Origin: Hyphomicrobiaceae bacterium
GTDB lineage: Bacteria > Pseudomonadota > Alphaproteobacteria > Rhizobiales > Hyphomicrobiaceae
Assembly (NCBI GenBank): GCA_020638055.1
Contig: JACKJH010000002.1
Coordinates: 248,001 to 312,000, forward strand
Direction: 5' to 3'
Length of the DNA stretch: 64,000 nucleotides
Shown: piece by piece, positions 24,180-33,017 of the stretch
How the letters are laid out: the number at the start of each line of letters is the position of its first letter
Numbering within the stretch: position 1 is the stretch's first letter
Notes under the pieces: model-generated
Seen by the model: the letters and a program-made list of their open reading frames with translations, nothing else
Database searches by the model: none
What the model was told of the DNA's origin: nothing
Made by a program: the position numbers and the translations under genes

Positions 24180-25913
24180 TTGCAGATCCTAACCGTTTAC
24201 ATGCGTGCTGTTTCACTGCTGGCGCCGGAACGCCGCCTCGCCGTGCTGCTGGCTATTTCGTCAATGGCACTGGCTATAGTGCAGCTTGCCGAGCCGGTGT
24301 TGTTTGGCTGGGTCGTCGATGCACTCGCAACGGGCGGAAACGCATTTTCATTGATCGGCTTGTGGGCGGTTCTCGGATTTGCCGGCATCCTGGCAGGCGT
24401 CGTCGTAGCAATTTATGCTGATCGCCTCGCCCACCGTCGGCGGCTGGCGGCGATGGGTGCGGCCTTCGACCAGGCCATTGCCCTGCCCGTCGGCTATCAC
24501 GCAGAAAAGGGTTCAGGCGCCGTAACCAACACGATTTTGCGCGGCGTAACTGAGTTGTTCTGGGTGTGGCTAGGGGCCTTGCGCGAACAAATGACCGCGA
24601 TCACAGGGGTCATTCTTTTGATCCCGACAGCGCTCAGCATCGATGTTCGTATGACAGTCATTCTCGTCGTACTGGCCGTTATTTACCTGCTGCTCAATCT
24701 TTATGTTGTGCGCCGTACACAATTCGACCAGCGCAGGGTCGAAGGATTTCACAGTGACGTAACGGGCCGGGTTGTAGACGTACTTGGCAACGTGACCGTC
24801 GTGCAGAGCTATACGCGTCTGGCGGCGGAAAGCCAGGCGCTGAAAGCCGTCATGGGCAATCTGTTGAACGCTCAATATCCCGTTCTGACCTGGTGGGGCA
24901 TCCTGACGATCCTGCAACGCGCAGCCGCGACAATTGCAATGGTCGCGATCTTCGGGATCGGCGCGCTGCTTTCCGCTCAGGGCGCCCTCACCGTTGGCGA
25001 AATCGTCAGCTTTGTAGCGTTCGCAAATCTGTTGATCGGTAAGCTGGACCAGATCTCTTCCTTTGTTGTACGCGTGCAGCAGGCGGGGCCGGCCCTGGAG
25101 CTTTATTTCAAGCTGGTCGATGAGGAGCCGGCTATTGCCGATAAGCCTGGCGCACTGGAACTGGATAACGTTTCTGGTGAAGTCATCTATGAGGATGTTT
25201 CATTTTCCTTTCCCGATGGCGGCGCGGGTGTGCACGGCCTGTCGTTCAAGGCAGCACCTGGTGCCACCATCGCGCTTGTGGGGCCTACCGGCTCGGGCAA
25301 ATCCTCCACCATGGCACTGCTGCAAAGACTGCGTGCTGCCGATACCGGGCAGATCAAGATCGACGGTCACGACATCGCAGACATCACGCAGCATGCGTTG
25401 CGCGCTAATATAGCGGTCGTGTTTCAGGATGCTGGCCTGTTCAACCGCTCGATTGCTGACAACATCAGGGTTGGCCGTCCAGATGCCACTGACGCACAGG
25501 TCGAAGACGCGGCACGGCAGGCTGAGGCGCACGACTTCATCATGCGCAAACCAAACGGCTACATGACAATGATTGGTGAGCGCGGCGCGGCGCTTTCGGG
25601 CGGCGAGCGCCAGCGCCTCGCATTGGCCCGCGCCTTGCTGAAGGATGCGCCGGTTCTAATACTGGATGAGGCGACAAGTGCGCTCGATGCAGAGACGGAG
25701 GCGCGCATCAAACGTGCCTTGGACGCACTACGCCGTGACCGCACAACTTTCATTATCGCGCACCGGTTATCGACGGTAGCCGACGCTGACGAAATTCTGG
25801 TCCTCGATCAGGGGCGGATCGTCGAACGGGGGCAATTCGCCCAGCTTGCCGCTGCTGGCGGGCTTTTCTCCCGCATGGTGGATCAAGGCGGCTTTACCGC
25901 GCCGATTCCCTGA
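24180..25913 (+). CDS. ndvA: NdvA/ChvA-type glucan ABC exporter (permease-ATPase fusion)
   Basis: Half-size ABC exporter of 577 residues; homologues export cyclic beta-glucan to the periplasm. The membrane domain (about 15-300, six helices) starts with the N-terminal pattern typical of NdvA (VYMRAVSLLAPERRLAVLLAI). The ATPase domain has Walker A GPTGSGKSS, Q-loop VFQDAGLFNRSI, signature LSGGERQR and Walker B VLILDEATSALD, then the H-loop IIAHRLST. A TTG at 24180 aligns best with family N-termini and has GAGG upstream; ATG 24201 is the alternative. No ndvB-like cyclic glucan synthase is in the window, but opgH is 10 kb away. Assignment to glucan over another substrate rests on sequence resemblance. 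Confidence 0.85.
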   Translation: MQILTVYMRAVSLLAPERRLAVLLAISSMALAIVQLAEPVLFGWVVDALATGGNAFSLIGLWAVLGFAGILAGVVVAIYADRLAHRRRLAAMGAAFDQAIALPVGYHAEKGSGAVTNTILRGVTELFWVWLGALREQMTAITGVILLIPTALSIDVRMTVILVVLAVIYLLLNLYVVRRTQFDQRRVEGFHSDVTGRVVDVLGNVTVVQSYTRLAAESQALKAVMGNLLNAQYPVLTWWGILTILQRAAATIAMVAIFGIGALLSAQGALTVGEIVSFVAFANLLIGKLDQISSFVVRVQQAGPALELYFKLVDEEPAIADKPGALELDNVSGEVIYEDVSFSFPDGGAGVHGLSFKAAPGATIALVGPTGSGKSSTMALLQRLRAADTGQIKIDGHDIADITQHALRANIAVVFQDAGLFNRSIADNIRVGRPDATDAQVEDAARQAEAHDFIMRKPNGYMTMIGERGAALSGGERQRLALARALLKDAPVLILDEATSALDAETEARIKRALDALRRDRTTFIIAHRLSTVADADEILVLDQGRIVERGQFAQLAAAGGLFSRMVDQGGFTAPIP

Positions 25914-25942
25914 CGCATAGAGCACCGTTCGATATATCGGGC

Positions 25943-26428
25943 TCACGTCTTTGCGTCACGGGCGGTTGCCACGAACGTGAGCGGCAGCTCGGTTGTGTAC
26001 TTGATCTGCTCCATGGCAAAGGCGGAAGAGACTTTGGCAATCTCGATGCGGCTGATCAATTTTTTGTAGAACACATCATAGGCGGCGATGTCGGGCACCA
26101 CGACGCGGAGCAGATAATCGATGTCGCCGGACATGCGGTAAAACTCGACCACCTCGGGAAAATCAACCACGGCGGCGTGGAATTTTTCCAGCCACTCCAG
26201 GGAATGCTGGTCGGTCTTGATCGACACGAATACGGTCACGCCGGCGTTAACCTTGGCGGCCGCCAACAATGCAACGCGGCGCTGGATGACGCCGGCTTCC
26301 TCCAATTTTTGCATACGGCGCCAGCACGGCGTGGTCGAAAGACCGACCTCCTTGCCAATCTCGGCAACCGGCCGGGTACAATCTTGTTGCAGAAGCCTGA
26401 GGATCTTTACGTCCATTTCGTCGAGCAT
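25943..26428 (-). CDS. Lrp/AsnC-family transcription regulator
   Basis: Feast/famine regulator of 161 residues. The N-terminal helix-turn-helix (LDEMDVKILRLLQQDCTRPVAEIGKEVGLSTTPCWRRMQKLEEAGVI) is followed by the RAM ligand/oligomerisation domain from about residue 60. Such proteins respond to amino acids. The ATG at 26428 with GAGGG upstream is preferred to one 13 codons earlier. It converges with the exporter gene and is divergent from the phosphatase-like gene, so its target is not evident from context. Confidence 0.93.
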   Translation of the reverse strand: MLDEMDVKILRLLQQDCTRPVAEIGKEVGLSTTPCWRRMQKLEEAGVIQRRVALLAAAKVNAGVTVFVSIKTDQHSLEWLEKFHAAVVDFPEVVEFYRMSGDIDYLLRVVVPDIAAYDVFYKKLISRIEIAKVSSAFAMEQIKYTTELPLTFVATARDAKT

Positions 26429-26688
26429 GGCGCCCTCAAAATTTAGAATTTTGTTTCTCAATGCCATATCTCTTAGATTGTTTTTGTCCTACGGTCTACG
26501 TCAAACACGATCTTGTGGTATCTTTTTTCGGATTTTTCCTCTTACGGCCTTTTAATTTTGCTGCCGAAGCGTCATATTTCAGCGAACAGGGCGGTGAATC
26601 AGGCCGCCGTTGGTGGGACGAACCGACACCACAGTCAGTTTTGACCACTTCCAATTCAACGGGCGCCGCCCGAGTTAAGGCTCCGCAG

Positions 26689-27195
26689 ATGCAAGAGATC
26701 GTATATCTGACCCCTGATTTTGCGGTGACCGGTGAACTCGCGGCCGAGGACTTCACCACGGCCGCCGGCCTCGGGTTCAAGGCAATTTTGAACAACCGGC
26801 CAGACGGAGAGGATCAAAGTCAGCTTTCCAGCGCGGCAGAGGCTGAATTGTCCTGGCAGGCTGGTTTGCGCTACCGTTTCTTGCCGCTCGATAAGCATGA
26901 GCTGTTCACTGACCCGGTCGTTGAAGGCATGATGGATGCGTTGGATGAATTGGACGGTCCAATTCTGGCGCACTGCAAGTCCGGCCTGAGGTGCGCCATC
27001 GTGTGGGCTGCCGCCAAGGCGCGCTCTATTCCCGTTGATGATGTTCTGGTCGCATTAGAGAAGGCAGGTCAGGATCTGGCTTTCCTTCGCGACGAACTAG
27101 ACGCCCAGGCCGACCATCAGTTTTGGGCACCCGAAGCCAACGTGGGTCCAGCCGAAGGCAACAATGGCGAAGACAAAAAGGAACTGGCAGCATAG
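26689..27195 (+). CDS. TIGR01244/DUF442 phosphatase-like (sulfurtransferase-annotated) protein
   Basis: Small cytoplasmic protein of 168 residues with the beta-lactamase-hydrolase-like/DSP fold. Key features are the N-terminal MQEIVYLTPDFAVTGEL opening, ILNNRPDGEDQSQ, and the active-site loop HCKSGLR with nucleophile C96 and R101. Members are annotated as TIGR01244 family sulfur transferases or dual-specificity phosphatases, sometimes fused to metallo-hydrolases linked to sulfide metabolism. The frame is open for 76 codons upstream, but that part overlaps the AsnC promoter region and has no family similarity. Stands alone. Confidence 0.85.
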   Translation: MQEIVYLTPDFAVTGELAAEDFTTAAGLGFKAILNNRPDGEDQSQLSSAAEAELSWQAGLRYRFLPLDKHELFTDPVVEGMMDALDELDGPILAHCKSGLRCAIVWAAAKARSIPVDDVLVALEKAGQDLAFLRDELDAQADHQFWAPEANVGPAEGNNGEDKKELAA

Positions 27196-27422
27196 TGAGC
27201 ACGATCGGCAATTGATGGCCTGGGGCAGATCACCAGCCTGCCACTTGTCGGCTCGCACCAAGTGCTTCTTCAAAACTTGAAACGTCCACGGTGCTGGAAA
27301 CACATTGTGCCGGCTTCGAAAGCTGTTGGCGTTTCCACCAATTTCCGTGCGGCACCTATCCACACGGCCCAAGCCTGAGCGTGGCTTCAACCTTCATCCG
27401 CCAATCCTGGTTGGGGTCTCGC

Positions 27423-28136
27423 TCAGGCTGTCAGTTTCTTCACCTCGGCCCTGAGTACCGGCAGCAATTCTTTTTCAAACCAAGGGTTGGCCTTGAGCCA
27501 GGAATTGTTGCGCCATGATGGATGTGGCATCGGCAAGAGGCGTGGCCGCGCGGTTTCTGACATGATGCGCTGCCAATCACGAACCGTTTGTGTCAGCGTA
27601 GCAGCGCGCTTGCCGCTCTCATGGACCAATCCTGCCTGCACACCGGCCAGATGCCAGCGCTGCGCGTATTGACCAACAAGAAGCAACAACTCGACGCCTG
27701 GCAATTGGGAAAGCACTTTTTCCCGCCATAAGGGGGAACATTCGCGTCGCGGCGGCAAATCCCCACCCTTTGCGTCGTGGCCGGGAAAACAAAAACCCAT
27801 TGGAATAACCGCAACCTTGGCCGGGTTGTAGAACACCTCTGAGGTCATATCCATCCAATCCCTCAAGCGATCGCCGGATGGATCGGTGAAGGGACGTCCT
27901 GATGCGTGGACGCGTACACCGGGCGCCTGTCCGCTGATCGCAAGTCTTGCGCGATGGTCGGCTTGCAACACTGGACGAGGTTCGTGCGGCAGCGCCGTTC
28001 CCGTCGTCGGTGCGTCACGACAAACGCGGCAAGCCCGGATCGTGCGCAAGAGATCATCCAACGGCTCAATTCGATCGGCGTTGCCTGAATTTGCGCGAGA
28101 CCTGGTTCGATCGGGAGTTGTTTTGGGCCGCGGCAT
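27423..28136 (-). CDS. uracil-DNA glycosylase family protein
   Basis: DNA-repair enzyme of the UDG superfamily (COG1573-like), 237 residues. An N-terminal CRVCRDAP cysteine pair is the family-4-like entry, although the full four-Cys iron-sulfur set is not obvious. Motif A is GQAPGVRVHASGRPFTDPSGDRLRDWM, and the C-terminal MPHPSWRN corresponds to the His-containing motif B. The ATG at 28136 gives a normal N-terminus; the frame remains open through a type-A repeat upstream, which is not coding. It lies downstream of and co-directional with the MBL-fold gene. Confidence 0.88.
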   Translation of the reverse strand: MPRPKTTPDRTRSRANSGNADRIEPLDDLLRTIRACRVCRDAPTTGTALPHEPRPVLQADHRARLAISGQAPGVRVHASGRPFTDPSGDRLRDWMDMTSEVFYNPAKVAVIPMGFCFPGHDAKGGDLPPRRECSPLWREKVLSQLPGVELLLLVGQYAQRWHLAGVQAGLVHESGKRAATLTQTVRDWQRIMSETARPRLLPMPHPSWRNNSWLKANPWFEKELLPVLRAEVKKLTA

Positions 28137-28243
28137 TGCGTTGTTGGCTTTTGTCAAACATGGCCTCTTGCAAGGAATGGTAGCGGAGGACCAGGGTATT
28201 GGCACTATTGTTCGTCTGCAACAAAGGCATTGGATCGCGCTTG

Positions 28244-28345
28244 CTAGAGCATTTTCTGACGACGTGGATACCGGTTCGTTGCAGAAAATGCGACCAAACC
28301 AAAAATCTAGAGCGCTGATCCGATTCCATCGGATCAGCGCTCTAG
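28244..28345 (-). repeat. type-A palindromic repeat, reverse orientation (A3)
   Basis: CTAG-bounded copy of the double-hairpin element on the reverse strand. It contains a perfect CTAGAGCGC...GCGCTCTAG outer stem with a nested GATCCGAT/ATCGGATC stem. Its right-end CTAG provides the stop codon of the MBL-fold gene at 28342-28344. Confidence 0.9.
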
Positions 28346-29082
28346 ATTTCCACTTCCATGCCGTCTTTTGCAATCAGCACGCGCGGATGTTCAATTGAAC
28401 CTGCCTTTGCAAGCATTGCGTCGTTCATGTGCGTCAACATAATGCGCCGAGCGCCAACACCATCGAGCTTCTGGCTGAGCTGTTGCCAGTTCATGTGATA
28501 GGGCACCTGAGCATCGAAGGCGTAGCATTCGGTGATGTAGAGGTCGGCGCGATCGGCAATGTTGATCAGTTCGTCAACCCACTCGGTGTCACCAGAAAAG
28601 CCAATGATCTTGCCGTCTGCCTCAAACCGTATGCCATATGATGGCGCTCCTGAGGGATGGCTCACGGTATGCGGCGTGGCAGTGATGCCGTTTACTTCTA
28701 ACGGTGTTTGGGGAGCGAATTCGTGCCAGCTCAGTTCAAATCCGGGCGAACGCGCCGTTGTGCCTGGAAACAACGCCTCGGCAGCGGCTGTGTAGCGTTC
28801 CTTGATACCCTCAGGGCCAACGATTGCCAGCGGAGCGCTTCGGCGGGTCACATGCAAAGCATGCAATAGCCACCACACCAGCCCAGCGAAGTGGTCCCCA
28901 TGCAAATGCGAGATGAAGATCGTGCCGACCCGGTCAGGGCTGCGCGAGGCCCGGTTGAAGCCCATAATAGTGGTGGCTCCGCAATCAATGAGGAATTCGC
29001 CGCCGTCGGTGCTGACGTGGTAGCACGATTGCAATCGCCCGCCCGAGCCGAACGCGTCGCCCGAACCAATCACGGTAAGTTT
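28342..29082 (-). CDS. MBL-fold metallo-hydrolase (RNase Z-like)
   Basis: Metal-dependent hydrolase of 246 residues. The hallmark HLHGDH sits near residues 59-64, an early Asp/Gly strand (FLIDCGATT) precedes it, and the further ligands HTVSHPSG, SGDTEW and LTHMNDAM are present. The order resembles RNase Z/arylsulfatase-type beta-lactamase fold proteins; the specific substrate cannot be told. ATG 29082 is preceded by CAGGAA. The stop codon TAG is part of the adjoining type-A repeat, so the present C-terminus (EVEI) may have been created by repeat insertion, though the protein length is normal. Confidence 0.9.
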   Translation of the reverse strand, partial: KLTVIGSGDAFGSGGRLQSCYHVSTDGGEFLIDCGATTIMGFNRASRSPDRVGTIFISHLHGDHFAGLVWWLLHALHVTRRSAPLAIVGPEGIKERYTAAAEALFPGTTARSPGFELSWHEFAPQTPLEVNGITATPHTVSHPSGAPSYGIRFEADGKIIGFSGDTEWVDELINIADRADLYITECYAFDAQVPYHMNWQQLSQKLDGVGARRIMLTHMNDAMLAKAGSIEHPRVLIAKDGMEVEI

Positions 29083-29224
29083 CATGCCAGTTCCTGACTG
29101 TCGAGGGGCCACGCCATTGCAATTGGCCGGCTCTCCCGTCTTCTCCCTGCCACATCACTAATACCAAATATCAGTCATGGCTGTTCCCCAGGGAACACCT
29201 CAGGTCCTGGTGCCGCAGTGTTGC

Positions 29225-29497
29225 CTAGCCCGCCTTTCTCACGAGAGCACGGCCGTCATCGCGCTGGCGTTAGATCGATCCGCAAGGAGGGAGGCGAAAA
29301 GCGTAGCGGTGGTCTACGGTTGAGCCGCCCGACGCAGCGGTCGGCCGCGCCAGCACGACCCGCAGGGCGGGGTGAAAATAATGACAGTCTGTGTCGTGCC
29401 GCTTGCCCGATGTACCACATCGAACTGCACGGCTCTCCTGGCCTGTCATCATTTTCACCTCCGTGCCGGCCATACCATCGTGAGAAAGGTGGGCTAA
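29225..29497. repeat. type-B inverted-repeat element, ~270 bp
   Basis: Terminal inverted repeats TAGCCCGCCTTTCTCACGA (29226-29244) and its complement (29478-29496) differ at one position. A second, nested inverted repeat of 17 bp lies at 29371-29387 and 29443-29459 (one mismatch). No coding frame of note is inside, so it resembles a MITE. It abuts a type-A/D hybrid at a shared CTAA (29494-29497). Confidence 0.8.
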
Positions 29498-29600
29498 AGC
29501 GCTTTTCGATCCGAAGGAATCGGATCAGCGCTCTAGCTTTTTGGCCTGGAGCATGTTTTTCACGCTGAACCGCTCTACACTTCAGCTAAACATGCTCTAA
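29494..29600 (+). repeat. hybrid of type-A left hairpin and type-D hairpin (A4/D0)
   Basis: The left hairpin of type A (AAGCGC...GCGCTCTAG with a nested GATCCGA stem) is followed by CTTTTTGGCCTGG and then, in place of the second A hairpin, the type-D hairpin AGCATGTTT...AAACATGCT. The right end overlaps the stop codon of the glutathione S-transferase gene. Confidence 0.85.
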
Positions 29601-30211
29601 GCCTTTGCACTTGGGCGAGCCGCAACCTCCGAATGCCATCGCGCGATGCCTTCAAGGCCGTCGGGAAGTGTCATTTTTGCTGGCTTCATGAAGTCGATAG
29701 CCACGAGTGCGGTGATATCCGCGATGGAAAATGTCTCACCGGCGATGAATCTCGTTGTACGCAATCGCTCATCAAAAATGCGGAGCATATCTCCGACCTT
29801 ACCCTTGTTTGCCTCACCCCACGCGGGGACTTGAGGAACCTCCAGGTGTCCCATTTTCGGGTGCAGGTGGCGGAAAACCTGGGTAACGTGGAAGAACAGG
29901 CCGAGTTCTGCGCGCCGCTGCCACATTTCAACGAGCGCATGCCCTAACGCGCCCTCGCCGAAAAGTGGTGGGTCTGGCTGAACCTCTTCGAAATAACGAC
30001 AGATGGCGATCGATTCTGAAATGGCGGTCCCGTCATCCAGAATGAGCACCGGCACGCACTGGAAAGGGTTGAGCTCAGTGAAGGCTGGCTCCTTGAAGTC
30101 GCCCGCCATTATGTCGCGTTGTTCAAAGGGGACGTTTTCAATCCCCTTTTCCGCCATGAATATGCGCACCCGGCGTGGGTTGGGGGCCATGGGAGTTTCA
30201 ATGATTTTCAT
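29597..30211 (-). CDS. glutathione S-transferase family protein
   Basis: Soluble GST of 204 residues. The N-terminal thioredoxin-like domain (MKIIETPMAPNPRRVRIFMAEKG to about residue 80) has the cis-Pro region FQCVPVLILDDGTAISES, which binds the glutathione gamma-glutamyl group. The alpha-helical C-terminal domain includes FIAGETFSIADITALVAIDF. The Ser after PMAPN in the usual SPxxxK/R position is replaced (APNPRR), so the catalytic residue is uncertain. The stop codon TAG comes from the flanking repeat. Single-gene unit; substrate unknown. Confidence 0.92.
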   Translation of the reverse strand: MKIIETPMAPNPRRVRIFMAEKGIENVPFEQRDIMAGDFKEPAFTELNPFQCVPVLILDDGTAISESIAICRYFEEVQPDPPLFGEGALGHALVEMWQRRAELGLFFHVTQVFRHLHPKMGHLEVPQVPAWGEANKGKVGDMLRIFDERLRTTRFIAGETFSIADITALVAIDFMKPAKMTLPDGLEGIARWHSEVAARPSAKA

Positions 30212-30311
30212 GTGTCGATTTTCCCCGTCCCAGTTACGTGTGTTTAGTTTCGCCGCGTGACGGCGCGATTGCAGAATTCAACCGTCAAGCCCGAAATACA
30301 AGTGGGATCGT

Positions 30312-30890
30312 TCACTGGCCTATGCCGTGCTGGCGGCGCCAGTCGCGTGGCCGCGTGAACGTGCTTGACCATATCCCGCGGCCAGCCGCCTTCGCCGAGC
30401 GCTCTTCCCGCTGGAAATCCCCATAGGCAAGGGCAAAGCCGCGCTCCACCATTGCAGCATTTAGCGATTTTGAGTTAACGAAGCAAACTGCGAGCAGCCG
30501 TCCGTGCTGGTCGCGCTCGTGGCTCTTGCAGGATACTTTCATCCCGGCGATCTGCCTTTGCAACTCCCGCCTAGATTCCTCGCCGCAATTCCAGATTTGG
30601 CCATTTCGCTCGCACGTTTGGCGTCCCTCTGGAGCGTCAATGCCGAGGAGCCGCACTTCATGACCTGAAACGCGCAGGCTATCGCCGTCAATTACCTTGG
30701 CTATTCCAGTGATAAGACCGCCCGGTATCGGCGTCGTTTTCCGGCTTTGTTCAAATCCGGACGAACCGAAAAACGCAGCAAGAACCACAAGCAGGATTGT
30801 CAGTACCCAGCGCGCACGCGGGATCCGACGCAAAAAATACTCTAGTTGCTGATGCAAAAACCTGTCTGGACGCACGTTCCATAAACCCAA
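30312..30890 (-). CDS. membrane-anchored thermonuclease (SNase) family protein
   Basis: Predicted periplasmic nuclease of 192 residues. A basic N-terminus and one membrane helix (about 27-45) precede an SNase-like OB-fold domain beginning with AKVIDGDSLRV and the RLLGIDAPE catalytic strand (Arg and acidic residues of the nuclease site). CKSHERDQHGRLLAVCF supplies further active-site residues, and ERGFALAYGDF closes the domain. Two Cys pairs inside the domain suggest an exported, disulfide-bonded protein. Divergent from the histidine kinase with 118 bp between. Confidence 0.9.
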   Translation of the reverse strand: MGLWNVRPDRFLHQQLEYFLRRIPRARWVLTILLVVLAAFFGSSGFEQSRKTTPIPGGLITGIAKVIDGDSLRVSGHEVRLLGIDAPEGRQTCERNGQIWNCGEESRRELQRQIAGMKVSCKSHERDQHGRLLAVCFVNSKSLNAAMVERGFALAYGDFQREERSAKAAGRGIWSSTFTRPRDWRRQHGIGQ

Positions 30891-31008
30891 AGTTAGCGAA
30901 TTAGCCTGACATTAACTCAATATAGGGAAAGCGGACTTTGCTATCCCTTTTTAATTTTTTTGCGACCGTTGTTCAGGGCCCAGAAATCAACGTGAACGGC
31001 GGCGCCAT

Positions 31009-32682
31009 GTGACTGAGCGCATGCAGGAACGAGCGAGCACCGCTACCAAGGAACGGCTGAACCGCCGCAGCGACGCACGCAGGCGTGCGAGCAGCGACTT
31101 GCGGCAGACGCGGCAGAAGCTCGCGCAAGGCAGCTCGATTCAGCCAGAGTTTGAATACGAAATGCTGTCGATGTTCGTGCGCAATGAGCTTTCGGCGGCT
31201 TTCACGCTTGCCGGACTTTCCGCAATCTTTTCCCTTGCATCGATGTATTGGGCGCCGGTGCCGCAAGCGATCATGTGGCTTTTCATGGTTATCGGCTCCA
31301 AGGTTTTTCAGCTTGAGCTTTGCCGCCGCTTCCAGAATACACCGCGCGATGAAATTAATCTGCGGCTTTGGCGGCGGCGTTTATTCACCTCCGAATTGAT
31401 CAGCGGTTTGGCCTGGGCAGGGTTTGCCCTGATCGGATTTGGTTCTGCGGCAACGGGCGTGCCTGAACTGCAGTTTTCCTCACACGTGTTCTTGTTTGCT
31501 GCATTGATCGTGGTGCTTGCGATCAGGATGACTTTTGCCTCAACGGTCATTCCCATTCTTTATGCCGGCACAATACCGATGACGGTTGCGGTCATTGCGC
31601 GCCTGCTGATGATACCTGAATCGTTTTATATCGCGCTGGCATTAATGGCCATCGGGGTGCATATCTACTTCATTTTTCTGGCGCGTGGGCTCAACTCCAC
31701 GGCATTGGCGATGCTTGAATTTCGCGCCCAGAAAGATGACTTGATTGCAGAGTTGGAGGAAGAAAAATCATTTTCCGACGAGGCACGGCGACGGGCCGAA
31801 TCGGCGAACATGGCCAAGTCGCGTTTTCTTGCCACAATGAGCCATGAACTCAGAACGCCGTTGAATGCGATCATGGGCTTTTCGGAAGTCATGAAAACAG
31901 AGATATTGGGTCCGATCTCGAACCCAACCTATAAAGACTATGCTGGATCAATACATGATAGCGGTCGCCATCTTCTCAACCTGATAAATGAAATTCTTGA
32001 CCTGTCGCGCATTGAAGCGGGACGTTATGAATTGCATGAAGAGCCCATCCGGTTGACCGACGTTGCAGAGGACTGCTGCCGGCTTTTAAAATTGCGATCT
32101 GACAGCAAGGGACTGGCGGTCCTTGAGGATCTGGACTTCAACCTGCCACAGGTCTGGGCTGACGAGCGCGCCATTCGCCAGGTCTGCCTAAATCTTATTT
32201 CCAACGCCTTGAAATTCACGCCCAAGGGGGGCCGCGTTACGGTCACTGTTGGTCCGGCTGCGGACGGTGGTCAGATTCTTTCTGTGCGCGATACGGGGCC
32301 TGGCATCCCTGATGAAGAAATACCCAAGGTCATGCAGGCGTTTGGTCAGGGGTCGCTGGCGCATGAAACTGCCGAAGGCGGAACAGGGCTCGGTCTTCCG
32401 ATCGTAAAGAACCTGATCGAATTGCATGGCGGCATTTTCGAATTGCGCTCAAAGCTGCGCAGAGGCACGGAGGCGATTGTTTATCTGCCGCCTCAACGTG
32501 TGCTCGAAAGCCTGCCTCCATTGCAACCGTTGGGACATGAACGTCATCGCCGCTATGGCAAGGATGCAACCGAACTGGTAATTGAGCCGGCATCAGATAC
32601 ACGCCCTTCCCGGCTTCTGTCTGGACGCTACCGTAGCCCCGACGATGCGATTGCGCGGCTGCATCTCAAAACCAATGTGTGA
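31009..32682 (+). CDS. membrane sensor histidine kinase
   Basis: Two-component kinase of 557 residues. A basic N-terminus and about six membrane helices (60-240) form an integral membrane sensor without a large periplasmic loop, followed by a coiled linker (KDDLIAELEEEKSFSDEARRRAESA). The HisKA domain has phospho-acceptor H279 in MSHELRTPLNAIMGFSEVM. The HATPase domain has N box NLISNALKF, G1 DTGPGIPDEE and G2 GGTGLGLPIVKNL. The HisKA segment resembles the PleC/PdhS group of alphaproteobacterial kinases. No response regulator is adjacent, so it is an orphan kinase. GTG 31009 or ATG 31021 may be the start. Confidence 0.92.
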   Translation: MTERMQERASTATKERLNRRSDARRRASSDLRQTRQKLAQGSSIQPEFEYEMLSMFVRNELSAAFTLAGLSAIFSLASMYWAPVPQAIMWLFMVIGSKVFQLELCRRFQNTPRDEINLRLWRRRLFTSELISGLAWAGFALIGFGSAATGVPELQFSSHVFLFAALIVVLAIRMTFASTVIPILYAGTIPMTVAVIARLLMIPESFYIALALMAIGVHIYFIFLARGLNSTALAMLEFRAQKDDLIAELEEEKSFSDEARRRAESANMAKSRFLATMSHELRTPLNAIMGFSEVMKTEILGPISNPTYKDYAGSIHDSGRHLLNLINEILDLSRIEAGRYELHEEPIRLTDVAEDCCRLLKLRSDSKGLAVLEDLDFNLPQVWADERAIRQVCLNLISNALKFTPKGGRVTVTVGPAADGGQILSVRDTGPGIPDEEIPKVMQAFGQGSLAHETAEGGTGLGLPIVKNLIELHGGIFELRSKLRRGTEAIVYLPPQRVLESLPPLQPLGHERHRRYGKDATELVIEPASDTRPSRLLSGRYRSPDDAIARLHLKTNV

Positions 32683-32814
32683 ACCGGTAATGCACGGCAC
32701 AACCTTCTGGCCACCAGGGTGTTGGCTTGAATAGCCGCGCCGGACCAGTATCAGCATGTAGTATGTTTCAACGCTGAGGTCCGAACCCAACAGCAAAATG
32801 CGGCGTGCCTTATA

Positions 32815-33009
32815 ATGAACAGCCCCTGTGTGAATATTTGTACGGTCGATCCTCAATCGGGCTTATGCGTTGGTTGTGGAAGAACGCTGGAAGAAATAGC
32901 CAATTGGTCCTCGCTTACGCAAAGCGAGCAAGAGCGGATTATGCTGGCTCTCGCCCAACGTATGGCGGCAGCGGGCCTCGGGCCTGTGTCCAAGACGGTG
33001 AAAGGTTAG
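32815..33009 (+). CDS. DUF1289-domain protein
   Basis: Small protein of 64 residues fitting DUF1289. The Cys pattern SPCVNICTVDPQSGLCVGCGRTLEEIANW is diagnostic, with four cysteines likely binding metal, followed by a helical LTQSEQERIMLALAQR. Function unknown; widespread in alphaproteobacteria. It precedes the aspartic protease gene by 8 bp and is probably cotranscribed with it. Confidence 0.92.
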   Translation: MNSPCVNICTVDPQSGLCVGCGRTLEEIANWSSLTQSEQERIMLALAQRMAAAGLGPVSKTVKG

Positions 33010-33017
33010 GAGTGCAC

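Noticed and set aside
28137..28373. N-terminal extension of the uracil-DNA glycosylase through repeat A3
   Set aside because: The added 79 residues are a translation of the type-A repeat and its flank; the ATG at 28136 gives the family N-terminus.
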